A DNA stretch of 64,000 bases from positions 1 to 64,000 of the forward strand of contig NZ_JARXVE010000009.1 in assembly GCF_029893345.1 (NCBI RefSeq), given 5' to 3'. The notes below the pieces were generated by a model, which did no database searches, was not told where the DNA came from, and saw only the letters and a list, made by a program, of their open reading frames with translations. A program made the position numbers and the translations under genes. This stretch comes from Mycolicibacterium frederiksbergense. GTDB lineage: Bacteria; Actinomycetota; Actinomycetes; Mycobacteriales; Mycobacteriaceae. Position 1 is the stretch's first letter; every line of letters starts with the position of its first letter. This document shows positions 49,968 through 59,542 of this stretch, one piece after another.

Positions 49968-51421
49968 GGGGTGCCTCCTGGGGCGGGCGGTGCGGGTACC
50001 GGTGCAGCTTCGGCCGGAAGCAGCATGTCCTGCAACGTCTTTGGCGCTTGCACGGGCAGGTCCGAGACGATCGGCGATCCGGGATATGCCGCGGGTGAGG
50101 TATTCGCGGGCAGGCCGTTGGGTGCGTACGCACCAGGTGGTCCCGGGGCCGCACCCCATCCGGCCGGTGGCGCCATGTCATCGGCGCCGGTGTATGCGGA
50201 CACGGCCGGCGGTAGATCTGCGTATGGCTGCGGACGCCCGCCCGCCCCGCCCGGTGCGAGGTTGGGATCGGTGTACGCCAGGTTCTCCGGACTGGGCGCC
50301 TTCTTCAGATATGCGTTGAACGGCATCGGCATGTGGTTGAAGTTGAGCAACGACAGGGCCGGGCCGAGGTACTGCGCGCACAGCTTGGACGATTCTGCCG
50401 CGGTGGCATTCTTGACCGCGCCGATCGCCGAGCACACAACAGACAACGGATCGGAAAAGTTCGCCAACGAGAACGCGCCGACTGCGGTACCACTGTCGGG
50501 GTTGTAGATGTTGTAGCCGTTGGCGATTGCGTTGGGTGCGACGTGCAGGACGTTCTCGAGCTTGGTCTTGTTGTCCACCAGATTCTGCGTGACGTTGGTC
50601 AGCCGCTCCAACTGCTCGGCAGTCTGGTCGCGGCTGCCGGCGACGAATCGCCGAACGTTGCCGACGGCGTCCGCCAGGTTCGTCAGTGCGCTGTCCAGAT
50701 CGGAGCGGCTCCCGTCGACGACGCTGGTGACGTTGGCCAGATGGCCCTGGAATTCCACGATCTGGGCGTTGCTGTCGCGCAGCGCCGTCACGAAGACCTG
50801 CAGATTCTTGATGATGCCGACGACATCGCCGCTCCCCTGGCCCAGAATCTTTGCGACACCCGACAACTGACTGATGGCCTCGTGCAGTTTCTCGCCGTTG
50901 CCGTCCATGGCCGCGGCGGCACTGTCGACAAATCGGCTCAGCGAGGTGGCCGATGCTCCGTTTATCGGTCCCAGATCGGACGCCAACCGCATCAGCTGGT
51001 CCTTGACCTGGTCCCACTCGACGGGCACAGCGGTGCGTTCCACCCCGATCTGCGCACCATCGACCATGGTCGGGCCGACGTCTTCATAGGCCGGGGTCAG
51101 CTGGACGTACCGGGCGGCAACCAGGTTCTGCGCCATGATGATCGCCTTGGCATCGGCCGGGATCTTCACGCCGTGATCGACGGCGAGAGTAATCCGCGCC
51201 TGCCCGCCGACCGGCTCGATGCCCTTGATGGAGCCGACCTTCACGCCGGCCACACGGACCTCGTCGCCGGGATAAATCGCGGTGGCGGAGGTGAAGTACG
51301 CGGCGATGGTGGTGGGCTTGAAGACAGTCTGCCGCACCAGCACCGCGGCACCGGCAACGGCCAGCACGGCGAGCAGGACCAGCGCGGTGCGGCTGAGCCG
51401 CTTCCTGCGGTGGGCGATCAT
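49964..51421 (-). CDS. mceD: Mce-family protein MceD
   Basis: 485 residues. N-terminal TM (about 12-32), MCE domain (IAAYFTSATAIYPGDEVRVAG, KAIIMAQNLVAARYVQLTPAY), a long helical stretch, and a C-terminal Pro/Gly/Ala-rich tail of about 110 residues. Four-base overlaps on both sides. Confidence 0.93.
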   Translation of the reverse strand: MIAHRRKRLSRTALVLLAVLAVAGAAVLVRQTVFKPTTIAAYFTSATAIYPGDEVRVAGVKVGSIKGIEPVGGQARITLAVDHGVKIPADAKAIIMAQNLVAARYVQLTPAYEDVGPTMVDGAQIGVERTAVPVEWDQVKDQLMRLASDLGPINGASATSLSRFVDSAAAAMDGNGEKLHEAISQLSGVAKILGQGSGDVVGIIKNLQVFVTALRDSNAQIVEFQGHLANVTSVVDGSRSDLDSALTNLADAVGNVRRFVAGSRDQTAEQLERLTNVTQNLVDNKTKLENVLHVAPNAIANGYNIYNPDSGTAVGAFSLANFSDPLSVVCSAIGAVKNATAAESSKLCAQYLGPALSLLNFNHMPMPFNAYLKKAPSPENLAYTDPNLAPGGAGGRPQPYADLPPAVSAYTGADDMAPPAGWGAAPGPPGAYAPNGLPANTSPAAYPGSPIVSDLPVQAPKTLQDMLLPAEAAPVPAPPAPGGTP

Positions 51422-52500
51422 CGACTTCCTCCAGGAATGCCGTTATGGGGCCAGGGGAATTCGGCGCGCGGGCCGGCATTGTCCGGTGGTTGTCCGGCAT
51501 TGGTGCCACGGCGGAAACCGAAGGCGTAGTCGAAGAACGGCTGGACGGTTTGCGCAGGGTTGAGGTTCGAGACAAAGGCGTTGTAGTAAAAGCCGTTGTT
51601 CACCGATTCACCCTGGGTGACCTGATATTTGGCGAGGCCCGCCAGTGCGCCCGCGATGTTGTCACGGTTCTTCTCCAGCATCGCGCTCACCGAGTTGAGC
51701 TGCTTGAGGGTGGGGGCGAGCTCTTCTTCGTTGTCGTGGACGAGTCCGGAGAGCTGCTGGGACAGAGCCGAGGTGTTGGCCAGCAGGTTGACGATCGCAT
51801 ACCGGCGTTGGTCGAGAACCCCGGTCAACGCGTTCGCGTCCAGCAACAGCGTGTTGACCTGCTCGCTTCGTTTCGACAGGATGCCGGTCACATCGGCGGC
51901 GCTCTTGAGCAGGTTGGATAGGGACTCGTTGCGGCTGTTCAGCGTTTCCGACAACCGGGACAGGCCTTCGAACGTCGGCCCCAGCTGCGGCGCCATCCGG
52001 TCGATGGTGTCCGACAACGTATCCAGGGACTGGGTGAGCGCCGCGGTGTCGGTGCCGGCCGTGTTGTTCGTGAAGTCGCCGACAGCATTGGTCAACGAAT
52101 ACGGCGACGCCGTCCTGGTGATGGGGATCGTGCCCGAGGCGTGCATCGTGCCCGCGCCGGCCGGTTCCAGGGTGAGCATCCGGGCACCGAGCATCGTCCC
52201 GGTGCGGATGTGCGCCGTGGTGTCGGAACCGAGGCGGACCTTGCTGTCGAGGGTGAAGGTCACCAACGCCTTCCCGTGGCTCAGGCTGACATCGGTGACG
52301 CGGCCCTTGGTGACCCCGGAGATCTTGACGTCGTTACCGGTGGTGAGCCCACCGGCCTCGGCGAACAGTGCGTTGTATTTGACCGAAGTGGCCCACGACC
52401 ACAGGGTCTGCGGCTGGAGTCCGACCGCGATGATCATCGCGATCAGCACGATGCCGATGAGTCCGCTGCGGACGAGGTGCGATCCACGGTATTTCAGCAT
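51418..52500 (-). CDS. mceC: Mce-family protein MceC
   Basis: 360 residues from ATG 52500; the upstream open frame lies within mceB. TM at about 12-30, MCE domain (FAEAGGLTTGNDVKISGVTKGRV), helical region, and a short C-terminus (FGFRRGTNAG). One-base overlap with the mceB stop (TGATG). Confidence 0.93.
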   Translation of the reverse strand: MLKYRGSHLVRSGLIGIVLIAMIIAVGLQPQTLWSWATSVKYNALFAEAGGLTTGNDVKISGVTKGRVTDVSLSHGKALVTFTLDSKVRLGSDTTAHIRTGTMLGARMLTLEPAGAGTMHASGTIPITRTASPYSLTNAVGDFTNNTAGTDTAALTQSLDTLSDTIDRMAPQLGPTFEGLSRLSETLNSRNESLSNLLKSAADVTGILSKRSEQVNTLLLDANALTGVLDQRRYAIVNLLANTSALSQQLSGLVHDNEEELAPTLKQLNSVSAMLEKNRDNIAGALAGLAKYQVTQGESVNNGFYYNAFVSNLNPAQTVQPFFDYAFGFRRGTNAGQPPDNAGPRAEFPWPHNGIPGGSR

Positions 52501-53531
52501 CAGGGCTCCCCACAGCGTCCGGAGTTCTGGATGATCCACGGGAAGTACGCGGTGCGCCCCTGCAGGTCGGTGACGCGGACACTCATGCCGCACACGTACT
52601 GGTTGATGAAGCTGCCGTAAGCGCCCAACCGGACCAGCTTGCGGTAGTTCTTGGGCGCGTTCTGCAACGACAGGTCCAGACGCGCCATGTCGTCCTCATT
52701 GGAGAGCAACGGCGCCAGGCGGGTGAGTTGATCCACGGTGCCCGACAGCGGAGGCCGGGCCTGTGTCATCAAATCCGCCAGGGAGGCGGTGCCGTTGTCC
52801 AGAGCGTTGATCGCCTCTCCGATGGGATCGCGTTCCTGAGACAGACCGGTGATGAGTTGTTGCAGTTGCTCGACAGCACCCGAGAACTTGTCGCCGTCCT
52901 TGGCAACCGTTGCCACGGCGGTTTTCAGATTGTCGATCAGTTGTTGCACGGTCTGTCCGTTGTCGGCGAGCGCCTGGGTGAACGAAGCCGTATGGGACAT
53001 CAGCGATTCCACCGTGCCGCCCTGGCCCTGCAGGATCTGGATCAACGAGTTGGTCAGGGCGTTCACGTTCTGGGCGTTGAGACCCTGGATGACGGGCTTG
53101 AGCCCGCCGAGGAGAAGGTCGAGATCAAGCGCCGGCTCGGTGCGCTCGACCGGTATCTGTGACCCAGGCGGCTGGAGTTTGGTCGAGCCGGGGCTGTCGA
53201 GCAGCTCCAGATACCGGTTGCCGACCAGGTCCAGATAGCGCACCGCGATCTTGGTAGCAGTCGTCATGATGACTTCGCGGTCCGCGTCGAAGTGGACCAG
53301 GACCCTGTTGTCAGGTTGCAGGGCAACGTCATTGACCGTACCGACGCGGATACCGGCGACCCGTACCGAGTCACCGACCTTCAGGCTGGACGCATCGGTG
53401 AACACGGCGGAATAGCCGTTTGTCGACCCCGTGCGGTACTGGCCCATGATCACGAACAGCGCTCCGGTCAAGAGCAGCATCGTCAGTCCGAACACGCCGA
53501 ACTTCACAGCGGTCCCGCGGCTGCGCGTCAT
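52500..53531 (-). CDS. mceB: Mce-family protein MceB
   Basis: 343 residues from ATG 53531 (ATGA overlap with mceA). TM at about 10-30, MCE domain (AVFTDASSLKVGDSVRVAG, VRYLDLVGNRYLEL), helical region, and two C-terminal cysteines (VCGMSV, GRCGEP) probably joined. Confidence 0.93.
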   Translation of the reverse strand: MTRSRGTAVKFGVFGLTMLLLTGALFVIMGQYRTGSTNGYSAVFTDASSLKVGDSVRVAGIRVGTVNDVALQPDNRVLVHFDADREVIMTTATKIAVRYLDLVGNRYLELLDSPGSTKLQPPGSQIPVERTEPALDLDLLLGGLKPVIQGLNAQNVNALTNSLIQILQGQGGTVESLMSHTASFTQALADNGQTVQQLIDNLKTAVATVAKDGDKFSGAVEQLQQLITGLSQERDPIGEAINALDNGTASLADLMTQARPPLSGTVDQLTRLAPLLSNEDDMARLDLSLQNAPKNYRKLVRLGAYGSFINQYVCGMSVRVTDLQGRTAYFPWIIQNSGRCGEP

Positions 53532-54715
53532 CCCGGTTGTCCTATCTGGGCGGTGTTCCGTGGCGGGCCGTCGAGCGGGCCGTACAGCGCCTGCTTGAGC
53601 GCATCGGAGTTCAACAAGATCCCCTGATTCCCGTACTGCGCAGGGTTGGCATTGATGTCGGTGACCACAAACGGCGGCCGTTGCCCGAAACCGACCTCGG
53701 GCAGGCCCTGGCACTGCGGGCCGCCGGTGGCAGCCACCTTCGGTAGGTTGCCCGGGTAGCGGTACCGTTCGGTTCCCAGCAGGAACGAGTCCAGCAACAT
53801 GACCCCCGGCAACGGCACCGGCGGCCCCATGGCGAGCGGCTCCAAGCCCTTCAGCGCACAGTTGAGCGCCGGGTTGTACTGGTTGGTCAGGTTCGTGGTC
53901 GGCACCAGCAGGCGCATGGCGTCGGTCACCGCGGCACTGTTGGTCGCGACCACGTCATTGCCGACATCGGCCAGTCCGATCGCACTGATCAGCAACGTAT
54001 CCAGATCGTTGCGGCGATCTACGAGGGTGTTGCTGAGTTGGGTCGCATTGCGAGCGGTGTCCATCAGATCCGGTGCGGCGTCGGCGTAGGCGCTGAACAC
54101 GTGAGGTGCGACGGCCATCTCGTGGCTCACGGTCGGCAGGCTTGGGGCGATCTTGGCCAGCATCGAGTCCAGATCGACCATGGTCTGGCCGAGCTTGTCA
54201 CCCCGACCGTCGAAAGCCTGCGCCAGAGCACCGAGTGTCTGATTCAGCTTCTCCGGTTGGATCTGCGACAGCACCGACACCAATTGCTGGAATACCGTGT
54301 TGATTTCGACGGTGGTGTGCCGCGTGTCGAGGACCTGGCCGGCGTACATCGTCTCCTGCGAGGGATCCTCGGGAGGCACGAGTTGGACGAACTTGGCACC
54401 GAACACTGTGCTGGAGGCGATCTCCACACCGGTGTTGGCTGGAATAAGTTGCAGATGATCGGGATTCATCGCCAGGCGGATGGCCGCCTGCCCGTCCGGC
54501 AGCGTGTCGATGGCGACGACCTTGCCCACCTGCGCGCCGTGCAGTTTGACCTTGGCGTCTGGGTTCATCACCAGGCCGGCCCGCGGCGAGATCACCGTCA
54601 CCGAAGCGGTGGACACGGCTCCGCCCCGGAACAGCACGATGGCACCGGTGATGATCGCGGCGATCACCGTGACCGTGGTCAGTCCTGTCAGAAGACGTTT
54701 AGCGTCACGCGACAT
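53528..54715 (-). CDS. mceA: Mce-family protein MceA
   Basis: 395 residues. TM at about 9-29, MCE domain (VISPRAGLVMNPDAKVKLHG, FGAKFVQLVPPEDP), helical region, and a C-terminal domain with a Cys pair. First of six mce genes; the gap to yrbEB is ten bases. The operon type (mce1-4 or other) cannot be settled from sequence alone. Confidence 0.93.
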   Translation of the reverse strand: MSRDAKRLLTGLTTVTVIAAIITGAIVLFRGGAVSTASVTVISPRAGLVMNPDAKVKLHGAQVGKVVAIDTLPDGQAAIRLAMNPDHLQLIPANTGVEIASSTVFGAKFVQLVPPEDPSQETMYAGQVLDTRHTTVEINTVFQQLVSVLSQIQPEKLNQTLGALAQAFDGRGDKLGQTMVDLDSMLAKIAPSLPTVSHEMAVAPHVFSAYADAAPDLMDTARNATQLSNTLVDRRNDLDTLLISAIGLADVGNDVVATNSAAVTDAMRLLVPTTNLTNQYNPALNCALKGLEPLAMGPPVPLPGVMLLDSFLLGTERYRYPGNLPKVAATGGPQCQGLPEVGFGQRPPFVVTDINANPAQYGNQGILLNSDALKQALYGPLDGPPRNTAQIGQPG

Positions 54716-54725
54716 CAGGTGCCCT

Positions 54726-55586
54726 TTAGCCGGAGAGGTTGAAGTTGCCGTTGGAGCCGTAGACGGCCAGCGAGATCAGCAGGGTGATCGAGACGACGAC
54801 GATCAGCGACGTCCGGACCGCATTGCCGACCGCCACTCCCACGCCGGCCGGGCCGCCGGTGGCGAAGAATCCGTAGTAGGTGTGCACCAGCAAGATCGCC
54901 AGCGCCATCAGCAGGGCCTGCAGGAACGACCAGAGCAGATCGATCGGGTTGAGGAAGGTGCCGAAGTAGTGGCCGTAGAGGCCGCCCGACTGCCCGAGCA
55001 GCACGACGGTGGTGAACTGACTGGCCAGGAACGACAGGATCACCGCGATCGAGTACAGCGGCGTGATCGCGATCATCCCGGCCACGATGCGGGTGCTCAC
55101 CAGATACTCGACGGGCCGGATCGCCATCGATTCCAAGGCGTCGATCTCTTCGTTGATCCGCATCGCGCCGAGCTGCGCGGTGACACCGGCACCGAATGTG
55201 GCGGCCAGACCGATACCGGCGACGATGGGCGCCGAGATCCGGACATTGATGAAGGCGGCCAGGAATCCGGTGAGCGCTTCGATGCCGATGTTGCCCAGCG
55301 AGCTGTAGCCCTGGATCGCCAAGACGCCGCCGGTGGCCAGCGTCAAGAACCCGACGATCACGACGGTTCCGCCGATCATCGCCAATGTGCCTGCACCCAT
55401 GCTGATTTCGGCTACCAACCGGATGACTTCCTTGCGGTAGTGCGCGGCCGCGTAGGGCATGCCGGCCAGGGCCCGACCGTAGAACAGGACATGGTCACCG
55501 ATACCGCTCAGCACGGCCCCGGGCCGTCGCACCGCCCGGGACAGGCGCGGGTAGGTCGCCCGCAGCGCCAACGTCGACGGCGTCAT
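54726..55586 (-). CDS. yrbEB: YrbEB ABC-type permease (MlaE family)
   Basis: 286 residues from ATG 55586. Six helices; the MlaE signature lies in GAGVTAQLGAMRINEEIDALESM and RPVEYLVSTRIVAG. Together with YrbEA it forms the inner-membrane permease pair for the Mce lipid importer, energised by MceG ATPase, which is encoded elsewhere. ATGA overlap with yrbEA. Confidence 0.94.
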   Translation of the reverse strand: MTPSTLALRATYPRLSRAVRRPGAVLSGIGDHVLFYGRALAGMPYAAAHYRKEVIRLVAEISMGAGTLAMIGGTVVIVGFLTLATGGVLAIQGYSSLGNIGIEALTGFLAAFINVRISAPIVAGIGLAATFGAGVTAQLGAMRINEEIDALESMAIRPVEYLVSTRIVAGMIAITPLYSIAVILSFLASQFTTVVLLGQSGGLYGHYFGTFLNPIDLLWSFLQALLMALAILLVHTYYGFFATGGPAGVGVAVGNAVRTSLIVVVSITLLISLAVYGSNGNFNLSG

Positions 55587-56353
55587 CGTGTGGTCATCTG
55601 GATTCCGATGGCGGTGACCACCACGTTGACCACGAACAAGGCCATGAACGCGTAGACCACCGTTTCGTTGACGGCGTTGCCGACGGCTTTGGCGCCCCCG
55701 CCCGACACGGTCAGCCCGCGGTAGCAGGCGACCAGCCCGGCGATCAGGCCGAACAATGCCGCCTTCACGCAGGAGATGACGACCTCCGGAACGCCGGTGA
55801 GCAGGGTGATACCTGCCGCGAACGCACCGGGATTGACATCTTGGACGAACACCGAGAACAGGTATCCGCCAAGGATGCCGATGATCACGACGACACTGTT
55901 GAGCAGCAGCGCCACCAGACCCGAGGCCAACATCCGCGGAGTGACCAGGCGCTGCACCGGGTTGATACCCAGCACCTCCATGGCGTCGATCTCTTCCCGG
56001 ACGGTGCGCGAACCCAGATCGGCGCACATCGCAGTGGCTCCGGCGCCGGCCACGATCAACACCGTCACCATGGGCCCGACCTGGGTCACCGCGCCGAATG
56101 CGGCGCCGGCTCCGGAAAGGTCTGCCGCACCCAGTTCGCGCAACAAGATGTTCAAGGTGAACGACACCAAAACGGTGAACGGGATCGCCACCAGCAGGGT
56201 CGGCGCCATGGACACCCGCGCCACGAACCATGACTGGTCAAGGAACTCGCGCCATTGAAACGGCCCGCGCACCGCGAATCGCGCGGCATCGACCGACATG
56301 GCGAACAACCCGCCCACCCCTTCCAGTGGTCGGGCGAGCAGTCGCTGCGGCAT
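55583..56353 (-). CDS. yrbEA: YrbEA ABC-type permease (MlaE family)
   Basis: 256 residues from ATG 56353. MlaE signature GATAMCADLGSRTVREEIDAMEVLG and PVQRLVTPRMLASG; about six helices. First gene of the leftward mce operon, with 223 bases to the divergent monooxygenase gene holding the promoter region. An upstream frame to 56452 is less likely. Confidence 0.94.
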   Translation of the reverse strand: MPQRLLARPLEGVGGLFAMSVDAARFAVRGPFQWREFLDQSWFVARVSMAPTLLVAIPFTVLVSFTLNILLRELGAADLSGAGAAFGAVTQVGPMVTVLIVAGAGATAMCADLGSRTVREEIDAMEVLGINPVQRLVTPRMLASGLVALLLNSVVVIIGILGGYLFSVFVQDVNPGAFAAGITLLTGVPEVVISCVKAALFGLIAGLVACYRGLTVSGGGAKAVGNAVNETVVYAFMALFVVNVVVTAIGIQMTTR

Positions 56354-56576
56354 CGGATTCTCCGTTTCTGTGCGTGCATCCCCCGACGGCCGGTATGACC
56401 TGCAGCACCGTCTGACGGGGAACACTCGCAGTTCTGTGCCGGGGCCCGCCATCGGTTGTCCCGCCTATCGGGAGATCAACCGCGCTCCGAGTTCTGAGCC
56501 GGACTCACCGGGATTTGGCCCGAGCGCGGCCACGAGGGAGTACACCATCAGTAACAGCCCTCGACGATAGGACCGC

Positions 56577-57773
56577 ATGATGACCGACCGGGTAATCGAC
56601 AGGGTGCGCGAGATCGCCGAACAACTGCGCAACCAGGGCGCCGAGGCTGAGAAGATCGGCAAGCTCACCGACGAGACGGTCAAGCTGATGAAGTCGGCGG
56701 GCCACATCCGCCTGCTGCAACCCAAGGCCCACAGCGGCTTGGAGGTCCATCCGCGCGAGTTCGCCGAAACCGTGATGGCCACCGCTGCGCTCGATCCGTC
56801 CGCCGGCTGGATCAACGGCGTGGTCGGCGTCCACCCCTACCAGCTGGCCTACGCCGATCCCAGGGTCGCGGCCGAGATCTGGGCCGATGATGTCGACACC
56901 TGGGTGGCTTCTCCCTACGCACCGCAGGGGGTGGCGGTACCCGTCGACGGCGGCTACGTCCTCAACGGCCGCTGGCAGTTCAGCTCGGGCACCGACCATT
57001 GCGACTGGATCTTCTTGGGCGCGTTGGTCGGCAGCAATGAACCCGGGGCCGACGGTAGTCCGGTGATGCCGCCGCAGGTGCTGCACGTGATCTTGCCGCG
57101 CAAGGACTACGAGATCGTCGCGGACTCGTGGAATGTGGTGGGTCTGCGTGGCACCGGCTCCAAGGACGTCATCGTCAAGGACTCATTCGTGCCGTCGTAC
57201 CGGACGATGGACGCGATGAAGGTGATGGACGGCACGGCTCAGCGCGAGGCCGGGATGACCGAAACGCTCTACCTGATGCCGTGGTCGACGATGTTCCCGC
57301 TCGGCATCAGCGCGGCGACCATTGGCATTGCCGAGGGCGCGCTGGCGGCCGCACTGGATTACCAACGCACACGGGTGAGTGCCACCGGAGTTGCGATCAA
57401 GGACGATCCCTACGTCATGTATGCGATCGGCGAGGCCGCCGCGGATATCAACGCCGCCCGCCAGGAGCTGTTGGCCAACACCGACCGGATCTACGACATC
57501 GTCGACGCGGGCAAGGAGGTCTCCTTCGAGGACCGGGCCGCGGGGCGGCGCACCCAGGTGCGGGCGGTGTGGCGCGCGGTCTCCGCGGTTGACGAGATCT
57601 TCGCCCGGTGCGGCGGGAACGCCGCCCGGATGGACAAACCGCTGCAGCGCTATTGGCGCGATGTGCACGTCGGCCAGGCGCATGCCATCCACGTTCCGGG
57701 CACGGTCTATCACGCTTCGGCGCTGAGCTCGTTGGGTATTGATCCGCAGGGTCCACTGCGGGCGATGATCTGA
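56577..57773 (+). CDS. acyl-CoA-dehydrogenase-fold flavin monooxygenase (HsaA/DszC-like)
   Basis: 398 residues. The fold is that of class D flavin monooxygenases: AETVMATAALDPSAGWINGVVG, GRWQFSSGTDHCDWIFLGAL, DSWNVVGLRGTGSKDVIV and the C-terminal RDVHVGQAHAIHV. Length and motifs resemble HsaA, which hydroxylates a steroid-derived phenol using reduced flavin from a partner reductase. The reductase is not in the window. Divergent from yrbEA (mce), so it may act on the imported lipid (inference). ATG 56577 or 56580. Confidence 0.85.
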   Translation: MMTDRVIDRVREIAEQLRNQGAEAEKIGKLTDETVKLMKSAGHIRLLQPKAHSGLEVHPREFAETVMATAALDPSAGWINGVVGVHPYQLAYADPRVAAEIWADDVDTWVASPYAPQGVAVPVDGGYVLNGRWQFSSGTDHCDWIFLGALVGSNEPGADGSPVMPPQVLHVILPRKDYEIVADSWNVVGLRGTGSKDVIVKDSFVPSYRTMDAMKVMDGTAQREAGMTETLYLMPWSTMFPLGISAATIGIAEGALAAALDYQRTRVSATGVAIKDDPYVMYAIGEAAADINAARQELLANTDRIYDIVDAGKEVSFEDRAAGRRTQVRAVWRAVSAVDEIFARCGGNAARMDKPLQRYWRDVHVGQAHAIHVPGTVYHASALSSLGIDPQGPLRAMI

Positions 57774-57863
57774 GCAAACCCTCGCACCGTCTGGAACGGT
57801 TCTGCACACGCCGATCACATTCGGGCGTTCATGTGACAGGACCTACAGCGCCATGTTACAAAC

Positions 57864-57886
57864 AGTCATATTTCTATTAGTCATAT
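57864..57886 (+). promoter_or_regulatory. AGTCATAT direct repeats upstream of IclR gene
   Basis: AGTCATAT at 57864-57871 and again at 57879-57886, 15 bases apart, in an AT-rich patch 40 bases before the IclR start. Possible operator or promoter element. Confidence 0.4.
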
Positions 57887-57923
57887 CCAGTTCAGGCGAT
57901 CAGCTCAAGGTGGGAGGCCCCAG

Positions 57924-58772
57924 GTGACAAGTGCTGCCGAGACGGCAAGCGAGACGCCCAGCGCCGTCATCGACCGGATTTCCCTGGTCCTCGATGCTTT
58001 CGATGGGCCCGGACGCCTGACGCTGGCCCAGATCGTGCGACGAACCGGGCTGCCGCGTTCGTCGGCCCACCGCATGCTCGAACGCCTCGTTCAGCTGCGG
58101 TGGCTTCGCCGCGACGGCCGCGACTACGAGCTGGGCATGCGACTGGTGGAGTTGGGGTCGCTGGCGCTGCACCAGGACCGCATTCATCGCGCAGCGACTC
58201 CACTGTTGCGTGATCTGCACCGGGCCACCGGACTGGTGGTCCACCTGGCCGTCCTCAGCGGTTCCGATGTGGTGTATCTGGAGAAGTTCGGCGGCGAGAT
58301 GGTGGTCGCCATCCCGACCCGCGTCGGAGGACGCCAACCCGCGCACTGCACAGCCGTCGGCAAGGCAATACTGGCCGACAACCCGTCAGCCGAGGTCAAC
58401 CTGGACTCGCGCAAGACGCGGTTCTCGATCGCCACCGAACAACAGTTGGCAGCCGAACTGGCAAAGACCCGCGCCCACGGGGTGGCGTTCGAGCGGGAAG
58501 AGTCGCTGCTGGGATTCGGTTGTGTCGCAGCGCCGATCGGCCCGGCCGGCGCAGCCGTTGCGGCAGTGTCGGTGTGCGGTCCGATGAACCGGATGACGTT
58601 CGACCAGCGGTTGACCGCTCCCGTGCGGATGACCGCGATGGCCATCTGGCGCAGTGCCGAAGCTGGGCCCGGCCAGGCGGCGCCGACCTTGCAGCCGCTG
58701 CGGCCGCTACGCGGCGGCCCGGTACCCAGCCCCGCCTACGTGCAGACCACGGCCACTCTGCAGCCGGCATGA
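57924..58772 (+). CDS. IclR-family transcriptional regulator
   Basis: 282 residues from GTG 57924 with GGGAGG upstream. Winged helix at about 14-75 (AQIVRRTGLPRSSAHRMLERL) and an IclR effector domain (from about 90: DVVYLEKFGG, GGRQPAHCTAVGKA, GFGCVAAPI). Follows the HsaA-like gene by 150 bases. Likely controls it, the mce operon or both. Ligand unknown. Confidence 0.9.
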   Translation: MTSAAETASETPSAVIDRISLVLDAFDGPGRLTLAQIVRRTGLPRSSAHRMLERLVQLRWLRRDGRDYELGMRLVELGSLALHQDRIHRAATPLLRDLHRATGLVVHLAVLSGSDVVYLEKFGGEMVVAIPTRVGGRQPAHCTAVGKAILADNPSAEVNLDSRKTRFSIATEQQLAAELAKTRAHGVAFEREESLLGFGCVAAPIGPAGAAVAAVSVCGPMNRMTFDQRLTAPVRMTAMAIWRSAEAGPGQAAPTLQPLRPLRGGPVPSPAYVQTTATLQPA

Positions 58773-58787
58773 CCCTGCCCCGTTGAA

Positions 58788-59453
58788 TCAACCCCCGCTT
58801 TCGGCATCCATCCCCTTTTCGAACTCATACCAATCGTCCGGCAAAGGCCACGGAATTCTCGCTCCCTCAAGCACTTTCGGAAAATCATCTTCGGCGTCAT
58901 CGAGATCCTTGATCATTTTCAAGGTGAGCTCCCGCTCCGACGCGTAGTAGCGTTCCGCCCAATCCAAGGCGATCCTGGCATAGGTCCATGACGGGTAGCC
59001 CGCGGCAAACCGTGCTCCCTTGGCGGCATCGCGTTGCATCTCATCGACGTAGGCGATGTGCTCCTGGAGTATCTGCTTGAGTGTGGCGGGGTCACTGAGG
59101 TGTCCCAACGTCACCCGCATTATCGCCGGGTGCTTCAGCGACGGAGGATCCGCCGGCGTATCCCGCGCCCACCGGGTGACGGCATCCATACCGGCTTGAG
59201 TGATCTTGTAAAGGCGGCGGTTTCGCGTGCCAGTGCTATCCACTCGCGAAGTCAGCAGACCCATCTTCTCGAGCTTCTTCAGATCGGAGTAGATCTGACT
59301 GAAAGCCGGACTGCCGTTGTAGTAACGCACACCCCAGTGCAGCCATTTACGGACGTCGTAGCCCGAGAGTTCACGCTGATAAGACAGCATCCCGAGCAGT
59401 GCCCAGCTGTTGGCAGCGAGCGCCGGTGTGGCTGTTGGCTCGGGTTTTTCCAC
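58788..59453 (-). CDS. PadR-family transcriptional regulator
   Basis: 221 residues. PadR winged helix (ALLGMLSYQRELSGYDVRKWL, YSDLKKLEKMGLLTSR, YKITQAGMDAV) and a long C-terminal helical region with conserved Trp and Tyr. Convergent with IclR (15 bases) and divergent from the permease (88 bases). Confidence 0.88.
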   Translation of the reverse strand: MEKPEPTATPALAANSWALLGMLSYQRELSGYDVRKWLHWGVRYYNGSPAFSQIYSDLKKLEKMGLLTSRVDSTGTRNRRLYKITQAGMDAVTRWARDTPADPPSLKHPAIMRVTLGHLSDPATLKQILQEHIAYVDEMQRDAAKGARFAAGYPSWTYARIALDWAERYYASERELTLKMIKDLDDAEDDFPKVLEGARIPWPLPDDWYEFEKGMDAESGG

Positions 59454-59529
59454 AATTGGAGAGTAACAACCCAGGTCACGAGGTCATCGTCGGTAAACCG
59501 TTCACCGGGAGACTCCGCGCGATCCGCCC

Positions 59530-59542
59530 TAATATCGCAGGG
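59530..59542 (+). promoter_or_regulatory. leaderless-type promoter of permease gene
   Basis: TAATAT (59530-59535), a near-consensus -10 box, ends six bases before GTG 59542. The predicted transcript begins at the start codon, as in many mycobacterial leaderless mRNAs. Confidence 0.6.
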
